From: QHCE01 sp038260095
GTDB lineage: Bacteria > Actinomycetota > Actinomycetes > Mycobacteriales > QHCE01
Direction: 5' to 3'
Assembly (NCBI GenBank): GCA_038260095.1
Contig: JBBSOC010000019.1
Coordinates: forward strand, 1-31,237
DNA: 31,237 bases
Shown: in pieces, positions 23,703 through 30,675 of the stretch
How the letters are laid out: every line of letters begins with the position of its first letter
Numbering within the stretch: the first letter of the stretch is position 1
Made by a program: the position numbers and the translations under genes
Notes under the pieces: generated by a model
Told to the model about the DNA's origin: nothing
What the model saw: the letters and a program-made list of their open reading frames with translations, nothing else
Database searches by the model: none

Positions 23703-24290
23703 ATGACTGCTGCCGTTGTGGAGCTGGGCTGGGAATGGGGTTCGTTGCTGCGTACGTGGCAGGAGCTGGACCTACCCGATGGATGGCGCGCGGAAATCCT
23801 TGGGGAAGGAATAACCATGACGCCGCCGCCACCGAAATCGCATAACTTTATTTCGGGGATCGTTCATCGTGTTCTTGTCGAAAGTATCGACAAGAACTGG
23901 AACGTGTATCAAACACTTGGCGCTTCCGTGTCCTCGATCGGTGCGTTGTACATCCCTGATCTGGCGGTGGCGTCCCGGATATCCCTCACCGGCGTTGACA
24001 ACGACCCGGTTCCGGCAGACGAGCTGAGCTTGGTGGTGGAGATTACCTCGCGGCGCAACGCTCGGCATGATCGCCAGACCAAACGGTGGGGGTACGCACA
24101 CGCTCCAGTGCCGCTCTACCTGCTGATCGATCGTTGGGATGAGCACGGGCCCGCGGTGACATTGTTCTCCCAACCGTCCGACGGTGATTACAGATGCAGC
24201 GAACGAGTGTCGTTCGGCAAACCCATCACGCTTCCTGCGCCGTTTGATGTGCGGATTGACACCTCGGGGTTTCCTGCTCCGCCGAGTTAA
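23703..24290 (+). CDS. Uma2-family PD-(D/E)XK nuclease-like protein
   Basis: 195-residue protein of the Uma2 (DUF820) family. The order of motifs is typical: GWRAEILGEGITMTPPP near the start, an aspartate in ALYIPDLAVAS, the acidic residue in ELSLVVEITS, and a conserved D..K helix in ARHDRQTKRWGYA, followed by VPLYLLIDR. These form a restriction-endonuclease-like fold; biological roles are not established. ATG 23703 has GGGAGG at about 6 bases. It sits between hemD and hemB, genes that are adjacent in mycobacteria, so it looks like an insertion into the heme locus. Such genes are often duplicated and mobile. Confidence 0.85.
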   Translation: MTAAVVELGWEWGSLLRTWQELDLPDGWRAEILGEGITMTPPPPKSHNFISGIVHRVLVESIDKNWNVYQTLGASVSSIGALYIPDLAVASRISLTGVDNDPVPADELSLVVEITSRRNARHDRQTKRWGYAHAPVPLYLLIDRWDEHGPAVTLFSQPSDGDYRCSERVSFGKPITLPAPFDVRIDTSGFPAPPS

Positions 24291-24329
24291 CCCGCTAAGA
24301 GGTGCCAGCATCTACGCGGCGTAGAATCG

Positions 24330-25424
24330 ATGAGCGTGACGCTTCCCGCCTTACATAAGCTGTGTCCTGGATTCCCCGTTCCAGATGTTGACCGGGACGC
24401 GGACACCCCTCCCGTCCTGCGTGCAGCGCCTGGTGGCGGGTTCCCTACCGTTCGGCCGCGGCGGCTGCGAAGCAGCCCAGCGATGCGGAGTCTTGTGGCG
24501 CAGACTCGGTTGCACCCGCAGCAGTTGGTGCTGCCAATGTTTGTGCGTGAGGGTTTGCTTGAGCCTCGAGAGATTCCCAGCATGCCCGGAGTGCTGCAGC
24601 ACAGCCGCGATTCGTTGCGCCGAGCAGCCGCAGATGCTGCCGCGGCGGGCATCGGGGGGTTGATGTTATTCGGTGTGCCGCAGCACCGCGACGCTGTGGG
24701 TAGTGCTGGAACTGACCCTGACGGTGTGCTGCAGCACGCTATTACTGATGTGATCGCCGAAGCCGGCGACGACATTGTTGTGATGAGCGATCTATGCCTC
24801 GACGAGTTCACCGACCACGGCCATTGCGGCGTGCTTAGCCCGGATGGGTCCGTGGACAACGATGCCACGCTGCTGCGGTATGCCGAGATGGCGCTCGCGC
24901 AAGCGCAAGCCGGAGCCCACGTGCTGGGACTGTCGGGGATGATGGACGGCCAAGTTGGCGTGGTGCGTTCTGTGCTTGACGCGGCTGGTTACACCGACAC
25001 TGTGATTTTGGCGTACGCGGTGAAGTACGCTTCCGCCTGCTATGGACCGTTTCGGGAGGCGGTTGAGTGCACACTCACTGGTGATCGCAAGACGTATCAG
25101 CAAGACCCCCCCAACGCTACCGAGGCGCTGCGCGAGGTAGCACTCGATATTGCTGAGGGCGCGGACATGGTGATGATCAAACCGGCGTTGCCGTATCTGG
25201 ATATCGTGCGGCAGGTGGCGGATCGGGTCGATGTGCCGGTGGCGGCTTACCAGGTTTCGGGAGAGTACGCCATGGTGGAGGCGGCTGCCGCGAACGGTTG
25301 GCTGGATCGCGAGCGAATCATTATGGAGACACTCACCAGCATTAAGCGCGCCGGAGCCGGGATCATCCTCACCTACTGGGCGACCGAGGCCGCCGCGCTG
25401 CTGACGAGACGCCTGAGCGTCTGA
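24330..25424 (+). CDS. hemB: 5-aminolevulinate dehydratase (porphobilinogen synthase)
   Basis: 364-residue HemB, which condenses two 5-aminolevulinates to porphobilinogen. The active-site lysines are Lys232 in YAVKYASACYGPFREA and Lys284 (Schiff base) in MVMIKPALPYLDIV. The metal-binding loop reads SDLCLDEFTDHGHCGVL: Cys156 and Cys166 are kept, but the middle position is Asp158 instead of the third cysteine of the classic zinc enzymes, so metal use may differ. An N-terminal extension of about 50 residues precedes RRLRSSPAMR, where the barrel begins. The start is not firmly fixed, since no strong ribosome-binding site is seen at ATG 24330. Confidence 0.96.
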   Translation: MSVTLPALHKLCPGFPVPDVDRDADTPPVLRAAPGGGFPTVRPRRLRSSPAMRSLVAQTRLHPQQLVLPMFVREGLLEPREIPSMPGVLQHSRDSLRRAAADAAAAGIGGLMLFGVPQHRDAVGSAGTDPDGVLQHAITDVIAEAGDDIVVMSDLCLDEFTDHGHCGVLSPDGSVDNDATLLRYAEMALAQAQAGAHVLGLSGMMDGQVGVVRSVLDAAGYTDTVILAYAVKYASACYGPFREAVECTLTGDRKTYQQDPPNATEALREVALDIAEGADMVMIKPALPYLDIVRQVADRVDVPVAAYQVSGEYAMVEAAAANGWLDRERIIMETLTSIKRAGAGIILTYWATEAAALLTRRLSV

Positions 25425-25454
25425 ACGGCAGTACCGAGCATCAGAAGCTTCCGC

Positions 25455-26681
25455 TTACCTCGCTTGGAATTCGCCCACCTGTCGGCTGCGCTGTCGAACC
25501 ATTTCTACTATCCAGAGCAGCAGTGCGATTGTCGGAAAAGCCGCGCCGAGCACGCACACACCGCTCCAGCCGAAGAGGGGGTACATCACTATCGCCGATA
25601 ACCCACTGCCCGCCGCGCCCGCTACGAAATACGACGTCATGTACGCGGTGTTCACTCGACTTCGGGCATCGGGCCGCAGCCGGTAGATCAGGCCCTGGTT
25701 ACTGATGTGCACGCCTTGGCAGGCCAAGTCCATGCACGCCACGCCTGCGCCGAGTGCTAAGACGGACTGACCTCCGAGTGCCAGCAGTATGTAGGACAGC
25801 ACCATTACCACCAGGAAACCACCCGTCGCCCTGACCGCGAGACCACGGTCTGCTAGCCCTCCGGCGAACTTTGCCGCCAGTGCGCCGGCAGCACCGACCA
25901 AGGCGAAGGCGCCGATGGCGGCGTCGTTCCACCCATACGGAGGCCGGGCGAGTAAGAACCCGGCGCTGGCCCAAAAGGCGCTGAATGAGGCGAAGACCAG
26001 AGCACCATAGAGGATGCGCATCCGCAGCACGGGCTCCTCGCGAACCAGCTGGATAACTGAGGCCAACAGGTGCGGATATCGCAGACGCGTGGTGGGTGGG
26101 ACCGTGGGAAGTTTATGCCATAACAGCAGGGCCACCGTCGTAGTCACTACCGCTCCGAACATGAATACGGCCCGCCAACCGGCTACTGACGCCAGTAGCC
26201 CGGAAACTGTGCGGGACAGCAAAATGCCCAGGAGTAACCCACTCATCACAGTGCTGACCACGCGTCCCTGTTTGTCCGCAGTAGCAATGTGAGCGGCGAA
26301 GGGCACGATCACCTGAGCGGCAACCGACGTCAAGCCGACCAGGACCGCGGCAGCACCAAGTACGGCCACCGAGGGAGCCAGCGCCATACCCACCAGTCCG
26401 AGCACTGTGACCGCGAGCATAATCCCCAGCAGGCGTCTGCGCTCCAGTAGGTCGCCGAGGGGCACCAAGGTCGCAAGGCCGATCGCGTAACCGATTTGGA
26501 CGAGCGTGACAACCAGCCCGATCGCTCCGGTTGATGTGCCGAGGGCGGCCGCGAGGGTGTCTTCGAGGGGTTGGACATAGTACAGGTTGGCGACGACTGC
26601 TCCGGTGGCGAAAGCCATCAGGGCAACAAGCCGGGGGTTTGCTGTCGTTGTATCAGGCGGAGTGTATGACTGAATGGGCAT
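25455..26681 (-). CDS. MFS drug-efflux-type transporter
   Basis: 408-residue membrane protein with about 12 hydrophobic helices. The motif after helix 2, PLGDLLERRRLLG, is the major-facilitator motif A; its echo in the second half is GGLADRGLAVRATG. The start LVALMAFATGAVVANLYYVQPLEDTLA is typical of the YnfM/EmrD-like exporters. ATG 26681 is chosen because the hydrophobic part starts there and GGGAGAG lies about 9 bases upstream. The much longer open frame to 27056 runs through tetR on the other strand and is not credible. It is divergent from tetR with a shared operator, so TetR probably represses it until an exported compound binds. Confidence 0.9.
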   Translation of the reverse strand: MPIQSYTPPDTTTANPRLVALMAFATGAVVANLYYVQPLEDTLAAALGTSTGAIGLVVTLVQIGYAIGLATLVPLGDLLERRRLLGIMLAVTVLGLVGMALAPSVAVLGAAAVLVGLTSVAAQVIVPFAAHIATADKQGRVVSTVMSGLLLGILLSRTVSGLLASVAGWRAVFMFGAVVTTTVALLLWHKLPTVPPTTRLRYPHLLASVIQLVREEPVLRMRILYGALVFASFSAFWASAGFLLARPPYGWNDAAIGAFALVGAAGALAAKFAGGLADRGLAVRATGGFLVVMVLSYILLALGGQSVLALGAGVACMDLACQGVHISNQGLIYRLRPDARSRVNTAYMTSYFVAGAAGSGLSAIVMYPLFGWSGVCVLGAAFPTIALLLWIVEMVRQRSRQVGEFQAR

Positions 26682-26696
26682 CCCTTGCTTCTCTCC

Positions 26697-26730
26697 CGTC
26701 AATGTCCAACTAAACAGTTGGACATTGACG
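26697..26730. promoter_or_regulatory. TetR operator between MFS and tetR genes
   Basis: A perfect palindrome with 15-bp arms (CGTCAATGTCCAACT and its complement) around the 4-base spacer AAAC, 15 bases before the MFS start. On the minus strand TTGACG and TAGCGT with a 17-base spacer lie just upstream and may be the MFS promoter, which would put the operator over its initial transcribed region. Confidence 0.85.
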
Positions 26731-26771
26731 CTAGCTGTTCTTAGCCCCCACGTCAACGTTCTGGTTGGAGT

Positions 26772-26777
26772 TATGCT
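26772..26777 (+). promoter_or_regulatory. -10 box for leaderless tetR mRNA
   Basis: TATGCT lies 6 bases before ATG 26784. There is no ribosome-binding site at this start, so transcription probably begins at the A of the codon. Confidence 0.5.
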
Positions 26778-26783
26778 CATTAC

Positions 26784-27374
26784 ATGGCATGGCAGACAGC
26801 AGAGACTCGGCGGCGGCTCAAGGAGGCGGCGACCGAGGAGTTCGCCGAGTTTGGCCCGCACGGCACGACAGTGGACCGGATCGCGGCCCGAGCCGGAGTC
26901 AACAAGGAACGGCTGTACAAGTACTTCGGGAACAAGGAGCAGCTGTTCTCCGCCGTGTTGTCTGACGAGCTTGCCAAGATAGCTGCCGCTGTGCCGCTGG
27001 AGTCCCTGCTGGCCGAGGGCATCGGCGAATACGCCGGACAGGTTTTCGACTACCATGCCGCCAACCCGTACCTAGTCAGGCTGTTGCACTGGGAAGGACT
27101 GACGTTCCAGGGCGAGGTTCCCGGTGAACCGGGCCGGACTGAGTACTACCGTCATAAAGTCACTGCATTCGCCGCGGCTCAGCGAGAGAAGGTTTTGGTA
27201 GGCGATATGGAAGCCGCCGACTTGGTCTTCTTCGTTATCGCGCTGGCGGCTTGGTGGTTCGCGGTGCCCCAAGTCGCTCGCATGCTCACCGGCGAGAACA
27301 CTGACGACGAGGCCGAATGTGGAAGACGACGCGCCGCGGTGGTTTCCGCCGCGCGTCGTCTCGCCCAGCCGTGA
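26784..27374 (+). CDS. TetR-family repressor
   Basis: 196-residue regulator. The N-terminal helix-turn-helix (about 8-55) reads RRRLKEAATEEFAEFGPHGT, then TVDRIAARAGVNKERLYKYFGNKEQLFSAV, a textbook TetR DNA-binding domain. The C-terminal part (60-196) is helical and ligand-binding, with the aromatic-rich segment ALAAWWFAVPQVARML near the end. ATG 26784 lacks a ribosome-binding site. It should bind the palindrome at 26697-26730 and control the divergent MFS gene. The last codons form an unusually stable hairpin (27325-27360). The ligand is unknown. Confidence 0.92.
   Translation: MAWQTAETRRRLKEAATEEFAEFGPHGTTVDRIAARAGVNKERLYKYFGNKEQLFSAVLSDELAKIAAAVPLESLLAEGIGEYAGQVFDYHAANPYLVRLLHWEGLTFQGEVPGEPGRTEYYRHKVTAFAAAQREKVLVGDMEAADLVFFVIALAAWWFAVPQVARMLTGENTDDEAECGRRRAAVVSAARRLAQP
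27325..27360 (+). terminator. Strong hairpin inside the 3' end of tetR
   Basis: Fifteen-base arms (GACGACGCGCCGCGG and CCGCCGCGCGTCGTC) pair at 14 of 15 positions around a 6-base loop, ending 14 bases before the end of the tetR stop codon. It may act as an intragenic terminator or an mRNA-stabilising end. It encodes an Arg/Ala-rich helix, so protein constraint could also explain it. Confidence 0.4.
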
Positions 27375-27463
27375 CCAGATGTCCCGGATAAATAGGTTAA
27401 CTAGCCACCTCGAGTGTCTCCACCGCCTCGGAGCGGCCCACATAGCCTTGACACAATGGTGAC

Positions 27464-28780
27464 GTGACTTTAGCGGCGAGTTCAGACAATTGGTTCGAGC
27501 GGTCGCGGCGCGTCATTCCTGGTGGGGTCAACTCGCCGGTGCGAGCGTTTAACTCCGTCGGCGGCACGCCACGGTTTATGGTGCGCGGCGAGGGTGCCTA
27601 CCTCTACGACGTTGACGGCAACTCCTACGTTGATTTGATCTGTTCCTGGGGACCGCTGCTACTCGGGCACGCCTATCCGGCCGTGGTGGACGCACTCATC
27701 CAAGCCGCACAACGCGGCACGTCATTCGGCGCGACCACACCGTGCGAGGTGGAACTGGTTGAGGAGATTTGTGCCCGGTTGCCTGCGGTGGAACAGCTGC
27801 GTTTGGTGAGCTCCGGTACTGAGGCAACTATGAGTGCGCTGCGGTTGGCACGCGGCTACACCGGCCGCCCCATAGTGCTGAAGTTTGCCGGCTGCTACCA
27901 CGGGCACAGCGACGCTCTGTTGGCTGCGGCTGGTTCTGGAGTCGCCACGCTTGGCATTCCCGGCTCGGCCGGTGTCACCGCTGGCAGCACCGCCGACACA
28001 GTAGTGCTGCCCTACAACGACCTCGACGCGGTGCGTGCGGCTTTCGGGCGGCACGGTGCGCAGATCGCCGCCGTAATCACCGAAGCGGCGCCGGCGAACA
28101 TGGGGGTGGTGGCACCGCGCCACGGCTTCAACGCCGCGCTGCGTCAGCTGTGTGACTCCCACGGTGCACTGCTGATCATTGATGAGGTGCTTACCGGTTT
28201 TCGAGTGTCACCTACCGGTTGGTTTGGCTTAGAAGGGGTTGCCGCAGACCTGTTCACGTTTGGCAAAGTGATGGGCGGCGGACTGCCGGCGGCGGCGTTT
28301 GGTGGCCGAGCCGAGGTTATGGCGCAGCTCGCCCCGCTGGGCCCGGTGTATCAAGCGGGCACGCTGTCGGGTAATCCGCTGGCGTGCGCGGCCGGCTTGG
28401 CGACGCTGCAGCATGCCGACTCTGACGTGTATCGACGGGTAGATGACACTGCGGAACAGCTGCGCAGCGTGATTTGTTCCGCGTTGGATGCCGCTGGAGT
28501 CGCCTACCAGCTCGGACGCGCCGGAAATCTGTTTAGCGTGTTCTTCACCGATCGCGAGGTGGTAGATTTCGCGACGGCGCAGAGCACGCGCGGTGACGTG
28601 TATGCGGCTTTTTTCCACGCAATGCTCGATCGAGGCGTGTATCTTCCGCCGAGCCCGTATGAAGCGTGGTTTGTGTCCGCGGCGCACGACGCCGACGTGC
28701 TGCAGCGCATTGCGGACGCGGCTCCTGCCGCTGCCGCGGCCGCGGCGCGGATCGCCCCACCACGAGGTGGTGCACGATAA
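27464..28780 (+). CDS. hemL: Glutamate-1-semialdehyde 2,1-aminomutase
   Basis: 438-residue PLP enzyme converting glutamate-1-semialdehyde to 5-aminolevulinate. Signatures are RVIPGGVNSPVRAF, YVDLICSWGPLLLGHA, VSSGTEATMSALRLARGYTG, KFAGCYHGHSD, LLIIDEVLTGFRV and PLP Lys268 in FTFGKVMGGGLP. It acts directly after HemA. The start is GTG 27464; a nearby ATG is out of frame and closes at once. The last codons (Arg-Gly-Gly-Ala-Arg) and the TAA lie within repeat copy 2, so the repeat has supplied the C terminus. hemL is separated from the other hem genes by the MFS/tetR pair. Confidence 0.96.
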   Translation: MTLAASSDNWFERSRRVIPGGVNSPVRAFNSVGGTPRFMVRGEGAYLYDVDGNSYVDLICSWGPLLLGHAYPAVVDALIQAAQRGTSFGATTPCEVELVEEICARLPAVEQLRLVSSGTEATMSALRLARGYTGRPIVLKFAGCYHGHSDALLAAAGSGVATLGIPGSAGVTAGSTADTVVLPYNDLDAVRAAFGRHGAQIAAVITEAAPANMGVVAPRHGFNAALRQLCDSHGALLIIDEVLTGFRVSPTGWFGLEGVAADLFTFGKVMGGGLPAAAFGGRAEVMAQLAPLGPVYQAGTLSGNPLACAAGLATLQHADSDVYRRVDDTAEQLRSVICSALDAAGVAYQLGRAGNLFSVFFTDREVVDFATAQSTRGDVYAAFFHAMLDRGVYLPPSPYEAWFVSAAHDADVLQRIADAAPAAAAAAARIAPPRGGAR

Positions 28781-28876
28781 AAAGTTTTGCACAAGTTCTC
28801 TTAACTTGGCAAAAGCATGCTGCCGCTGAGCTGGTCGCTTCATCGACGATGATGGCGGTAGCTTGCAATCGTGCAC
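28762..28876 (-). repeat. MITE-like structured repeat, copy 2 (inverted)
   Basis: The inverted counterpart of 15117-15230. Terminal inverted repeats are GTGCACGAT (28770-28778) and ATCGTGCAC (28868-28876), here perfect. Ten differences from copy 1, including a one-base insertion, argue that it is not under coding constraint. It overlaps the last six codons of hemL including its stop. A CACCAC-GAG-GTGGTG hairpin lies at its hemL side (28758-28772). Confidence 0.75.
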
Positions 28877-28952
28877 CATGCCGTAAGCGTCTCTACCGTC
28901 GATACTTATCCACAGATCGTTGATGCTGGGGCGAGATGCGAGTCGATTGCTC

Positions 28953-28958
28953 TAGGCT
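28953..28958 (+). promoter_or_regulatory. -10 box for leaderless tadE-like mRNA
   Basis: TAGGCT lies 6 bases before GTG 28965, the same layout as the cytosine deaminase promoter. No ribosome-binding site is seen at this start. Confidence 0.42.
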
Positions 28959-28964
28959 GCGAGA

Positions 28965-29444
28965 GTGCATGGTCTGATCTCGCGTCGCGATGAGCATGGT
29001 GCCGCGACGGTGGAGTTTGTGTTCTTGGGCGTGCTGATATTAGTACCGTTGTTCTACGTGACGATTGCGATCTTTAGCGTCCAGAGCGACGTAATGGGTA
29101 CCATGCAGGCGGCGCGTGAAGCTGGCCGAGCGTTCGCGACTGCGCCTGACGTTCCCACCGGAGTGGCTCGTGCGCAGTATGCGGTGCGCTTGACGCTGCA
29201 CGATTATGGTGTTCATGGTGACGCAAAGCTGCGTTTCATCAGCTCGGGCAGTTCATGCTCATCCGCTGGTCCGGCGGCCCCCGATCGAGGCCCCGCTTCG
29301 TTGGACCCAGGCGCACAGTTCACGATCTGCGTAGTGTCTGAGATCGATATTCCAGGGGTCCCAACATTTTTTGAGGGCGCGTCCAAAACCATCACGGCTC
29401 GCTATGAAGTGCAGGTTGACAAGCTGCGAGTAAAGAATGATTAA
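28965..29444 (+). CDS. TadE-like pseudopilin
   Basis: 159-residue protein with the TadE pattern: a short charged start, then GAATVEFVFLGVLILVPLFYV (about 12-32), where the Glu17 within a hydrophobic helix is the hallmark of Flp-type minor pseudopilins. A periplasmic domain with two cysteines near 98 and 119 follows. Minor pilins of this type act in Tad/Flp pilus assembly; the TadA ATPase and the TadB/C platform are not in this window. GTG 28965 is the only reasonable start. The gene overlaps its neighbour by 8 bases. Confidence 0.82.
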   Translation: MHGLISRRDEHGAATVEFVFLGVLILVPLFYVTIAIFSVQSDVMGTMQAAREAGRAFATAPDVPTGVARAQYAVRLTLHDYGVHGDAKLRFISSGSSCSSAGPAAPDRGPASLDPGAQFTICVVSEIDIPGVPTFFEGASKTITARYEVQVDKLRVKND

Positions 29445-29946
29445 GCGGCCATTAGGCCAGGCGACGGCTTTTCAGCTCCGAGTCCCGAGCGGGGACGCGG
29501 GCAGCATGCTGCCGATGATCGTGGTGTGCGTGTTACTCGTGATGATGATCATGGGTATGACGACCGCCACGGCGGCGTTCATCGCGCAGCAGAATCTGCA
29601 GTCGATATGTGACAGCGCGGCCACGTGGTCGGCTGCTGAAGCCGACTCGGGCAAGGTATACACCGACGGTGTCAAGTCGGAGAAGTTTCTGCCGTTGTCG
29701 GAAGCTGCGGTTGCTGCTGCGGTGGCCGACCATCGGGCGCGGTTCTACGCCGACGATCCGGTGTTGCAGATGGCTGCCAGTACCGACGGCAAGGCGCTGA
29801 CCGTGGAGTGTCGCACCAGAGTGAAAATTCCGTTTGGGGCGTTTTTCGGGAAAGGTGATGGCATTGATCGGGAGGCGGTGAGTGTGGTCCAGTCGCCGGT
29901 GTCGGGGGCGAAAACCGCTGTTGTGGATAACGGGAGCGGTAGTTGA
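29437..29946 (+). CDS. TadG-like pilus-assembly-associated protein
   Basis: 169-residue protein. After a short polar start, GSMLPMIVVCVLLVMMIMG (about 22-40) forms a membrane helix, followed by ATAAFIAQQNLQSICDSAATWSA, the part that in TadG/RcpC-like actinobacterial proteins follows the helix. The remainder (60-169) is a small extracytoplasmic domain with one more cysteine. ATG 29437 overlaps the tadE stop, so they are co-translated. It is far shorter than full TadG proteins, which carry a von Willebrand domain. A dedicated pseudopilin-like role is inferred from the pairing. Confidence 0.65.
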   Translation: MIKRPLGQATAFQLRVPSGDAGSMLPMIVVCVLLVMMIMGMTTATAAFIAQQNLQSICDSAATWSAAEADSGKVYTDGVKSEKFLPLSEAAVAAAVADHRARFYADDPVLQMAASTDGKALTVECRTRVKIPFGAFFGKGDGIDREAVSVVQSPVSGAKTAVVDNGSGS

Positions 29947-29970
29947 CGTATAGCGGCTAGTGTGCTGGCT

Positions 29971-30675
29971 ATGAGTTTTTTGGGGCCTGATGTGAAGCTG
30001 AAGTCGTGGCGTAGGGCTGGTTGGCGGCAGGGTTGGTGGTGGCGTGATCGGCTTCCGACGGTGCTGTGTGTGGTGGCGTTGGTGTTGGCTGTTGTGGTGC
30101 CGTTGGGTGTGGTGTGGGCGTTTCATGAGCATTCGGCGGGTTCGCATTCTTCTGGTGTGTTCGATGGGGGGTCGGATACGCCGTCGTCGGGTGTGTCGGT
30201 GGGGCCGGGTCGGGCGCGTGAGCAGGCGCCGGTGCTCCCGGATAAAGTGCGGGAGTTTTCTCGTGCGGGTATTGAGGCCACGATCCGGTTTGAGATTGAT
30301 GCGTTCAATTACGCCCAGCGCACCGGCGATCTAGAGCCGCTCCAAAAGGTGTACAACACGCCCACCTGCAAGTTCTGCAAACTTTCAGTGGAGCGGCTTT
30401 CGGCTGTTCTGGTTAATGGCACTCATTTTGTGGATGCCGAGTACACGGTAACGAGCATTGAGGCGATTACCAGCATAGGTAGCAGCGGAGACCATCTCGG
30501 TGACGCGACTGTCTCGGTAGTGCAGCCGAAAGAAGCCAGGCTGATCGACAAAGACGGAAACCAGCTTAAGAAAAGACCGCCCGAATCTGTATTGAAAACT
30601 CACTACTGGCTCAGCTTCAACGCAGGCCGCTGGGTTATTGAACAAGAAGAATCGGGGAGGAGCAGTGAATCCTAA
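29971..30675 (+). CDS. DUF6318-like membrane protein
   Basis: About 234 residues. A Trp/Arg-rich cytoplasmic start (SWRRAGWRQGWWWRD) leads to one membrane helix (about 29-50), a Gly/Ser-rich linker (52-90) and a domain starting near FSRAGIEATIRFEIDAFNYA with the pair Cys133/Cys136 (TPTCKFC). That layout, with a helical stretch followed by CxxC, matches the DUF6318 group as I recall it. Function is unknown. ATG 29971 or a GTG three codons earlier may be the start. Codon use changes within the gene: codons before about 30290 are G/T-rich, later ones resemble the rest of the window. The next gene starts inside its last codons. Confidence 0.65.
   Translation: MSFLGPDVKLKSWRRAGWRQGWWWRDRLPTVLCVVALVLAVVVPLGVVWAFHEHSAGSHSSGVFDGGSDTPSSGVSVGPGRAREQAPVLPDKVREFSRAGIEATIRFEIDAFNYAQRTGDLEPLQKVYNTPTCKFCKLSVERLSAVLVNGTHFVDAEYTVTSIEAITSIGSSGDHLGDATVSVVQPKEARLIDKDGNQLKKRPPESVLKTHYWLSFNAGRWVIEQEESGRSSES

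Noticed and set aside
23456..23818. Minus-strand frame ending in a Lys/Ala-rich stretch after hemD
   Set aside because: The Lys/Ala-rich end looked histone-like, but the frame overlaps the Uma2 start, has no plausible start signal near the interesting part, and matches nothing I know.
26682..27056. N-terminal extension of the MFS frame to 533 residues
   Set aside because: It runs antisense through the tetR start and operator, has no membrane or family features, and a good ATG with a ribosome-binding site exists at 26681.
28229..28879. Minus-strand 216-codon frame opposite hemL
   Set aside because: It starts in the repeat and runs antisense through conserved hemL codons; it is a high-GC shadow frame.
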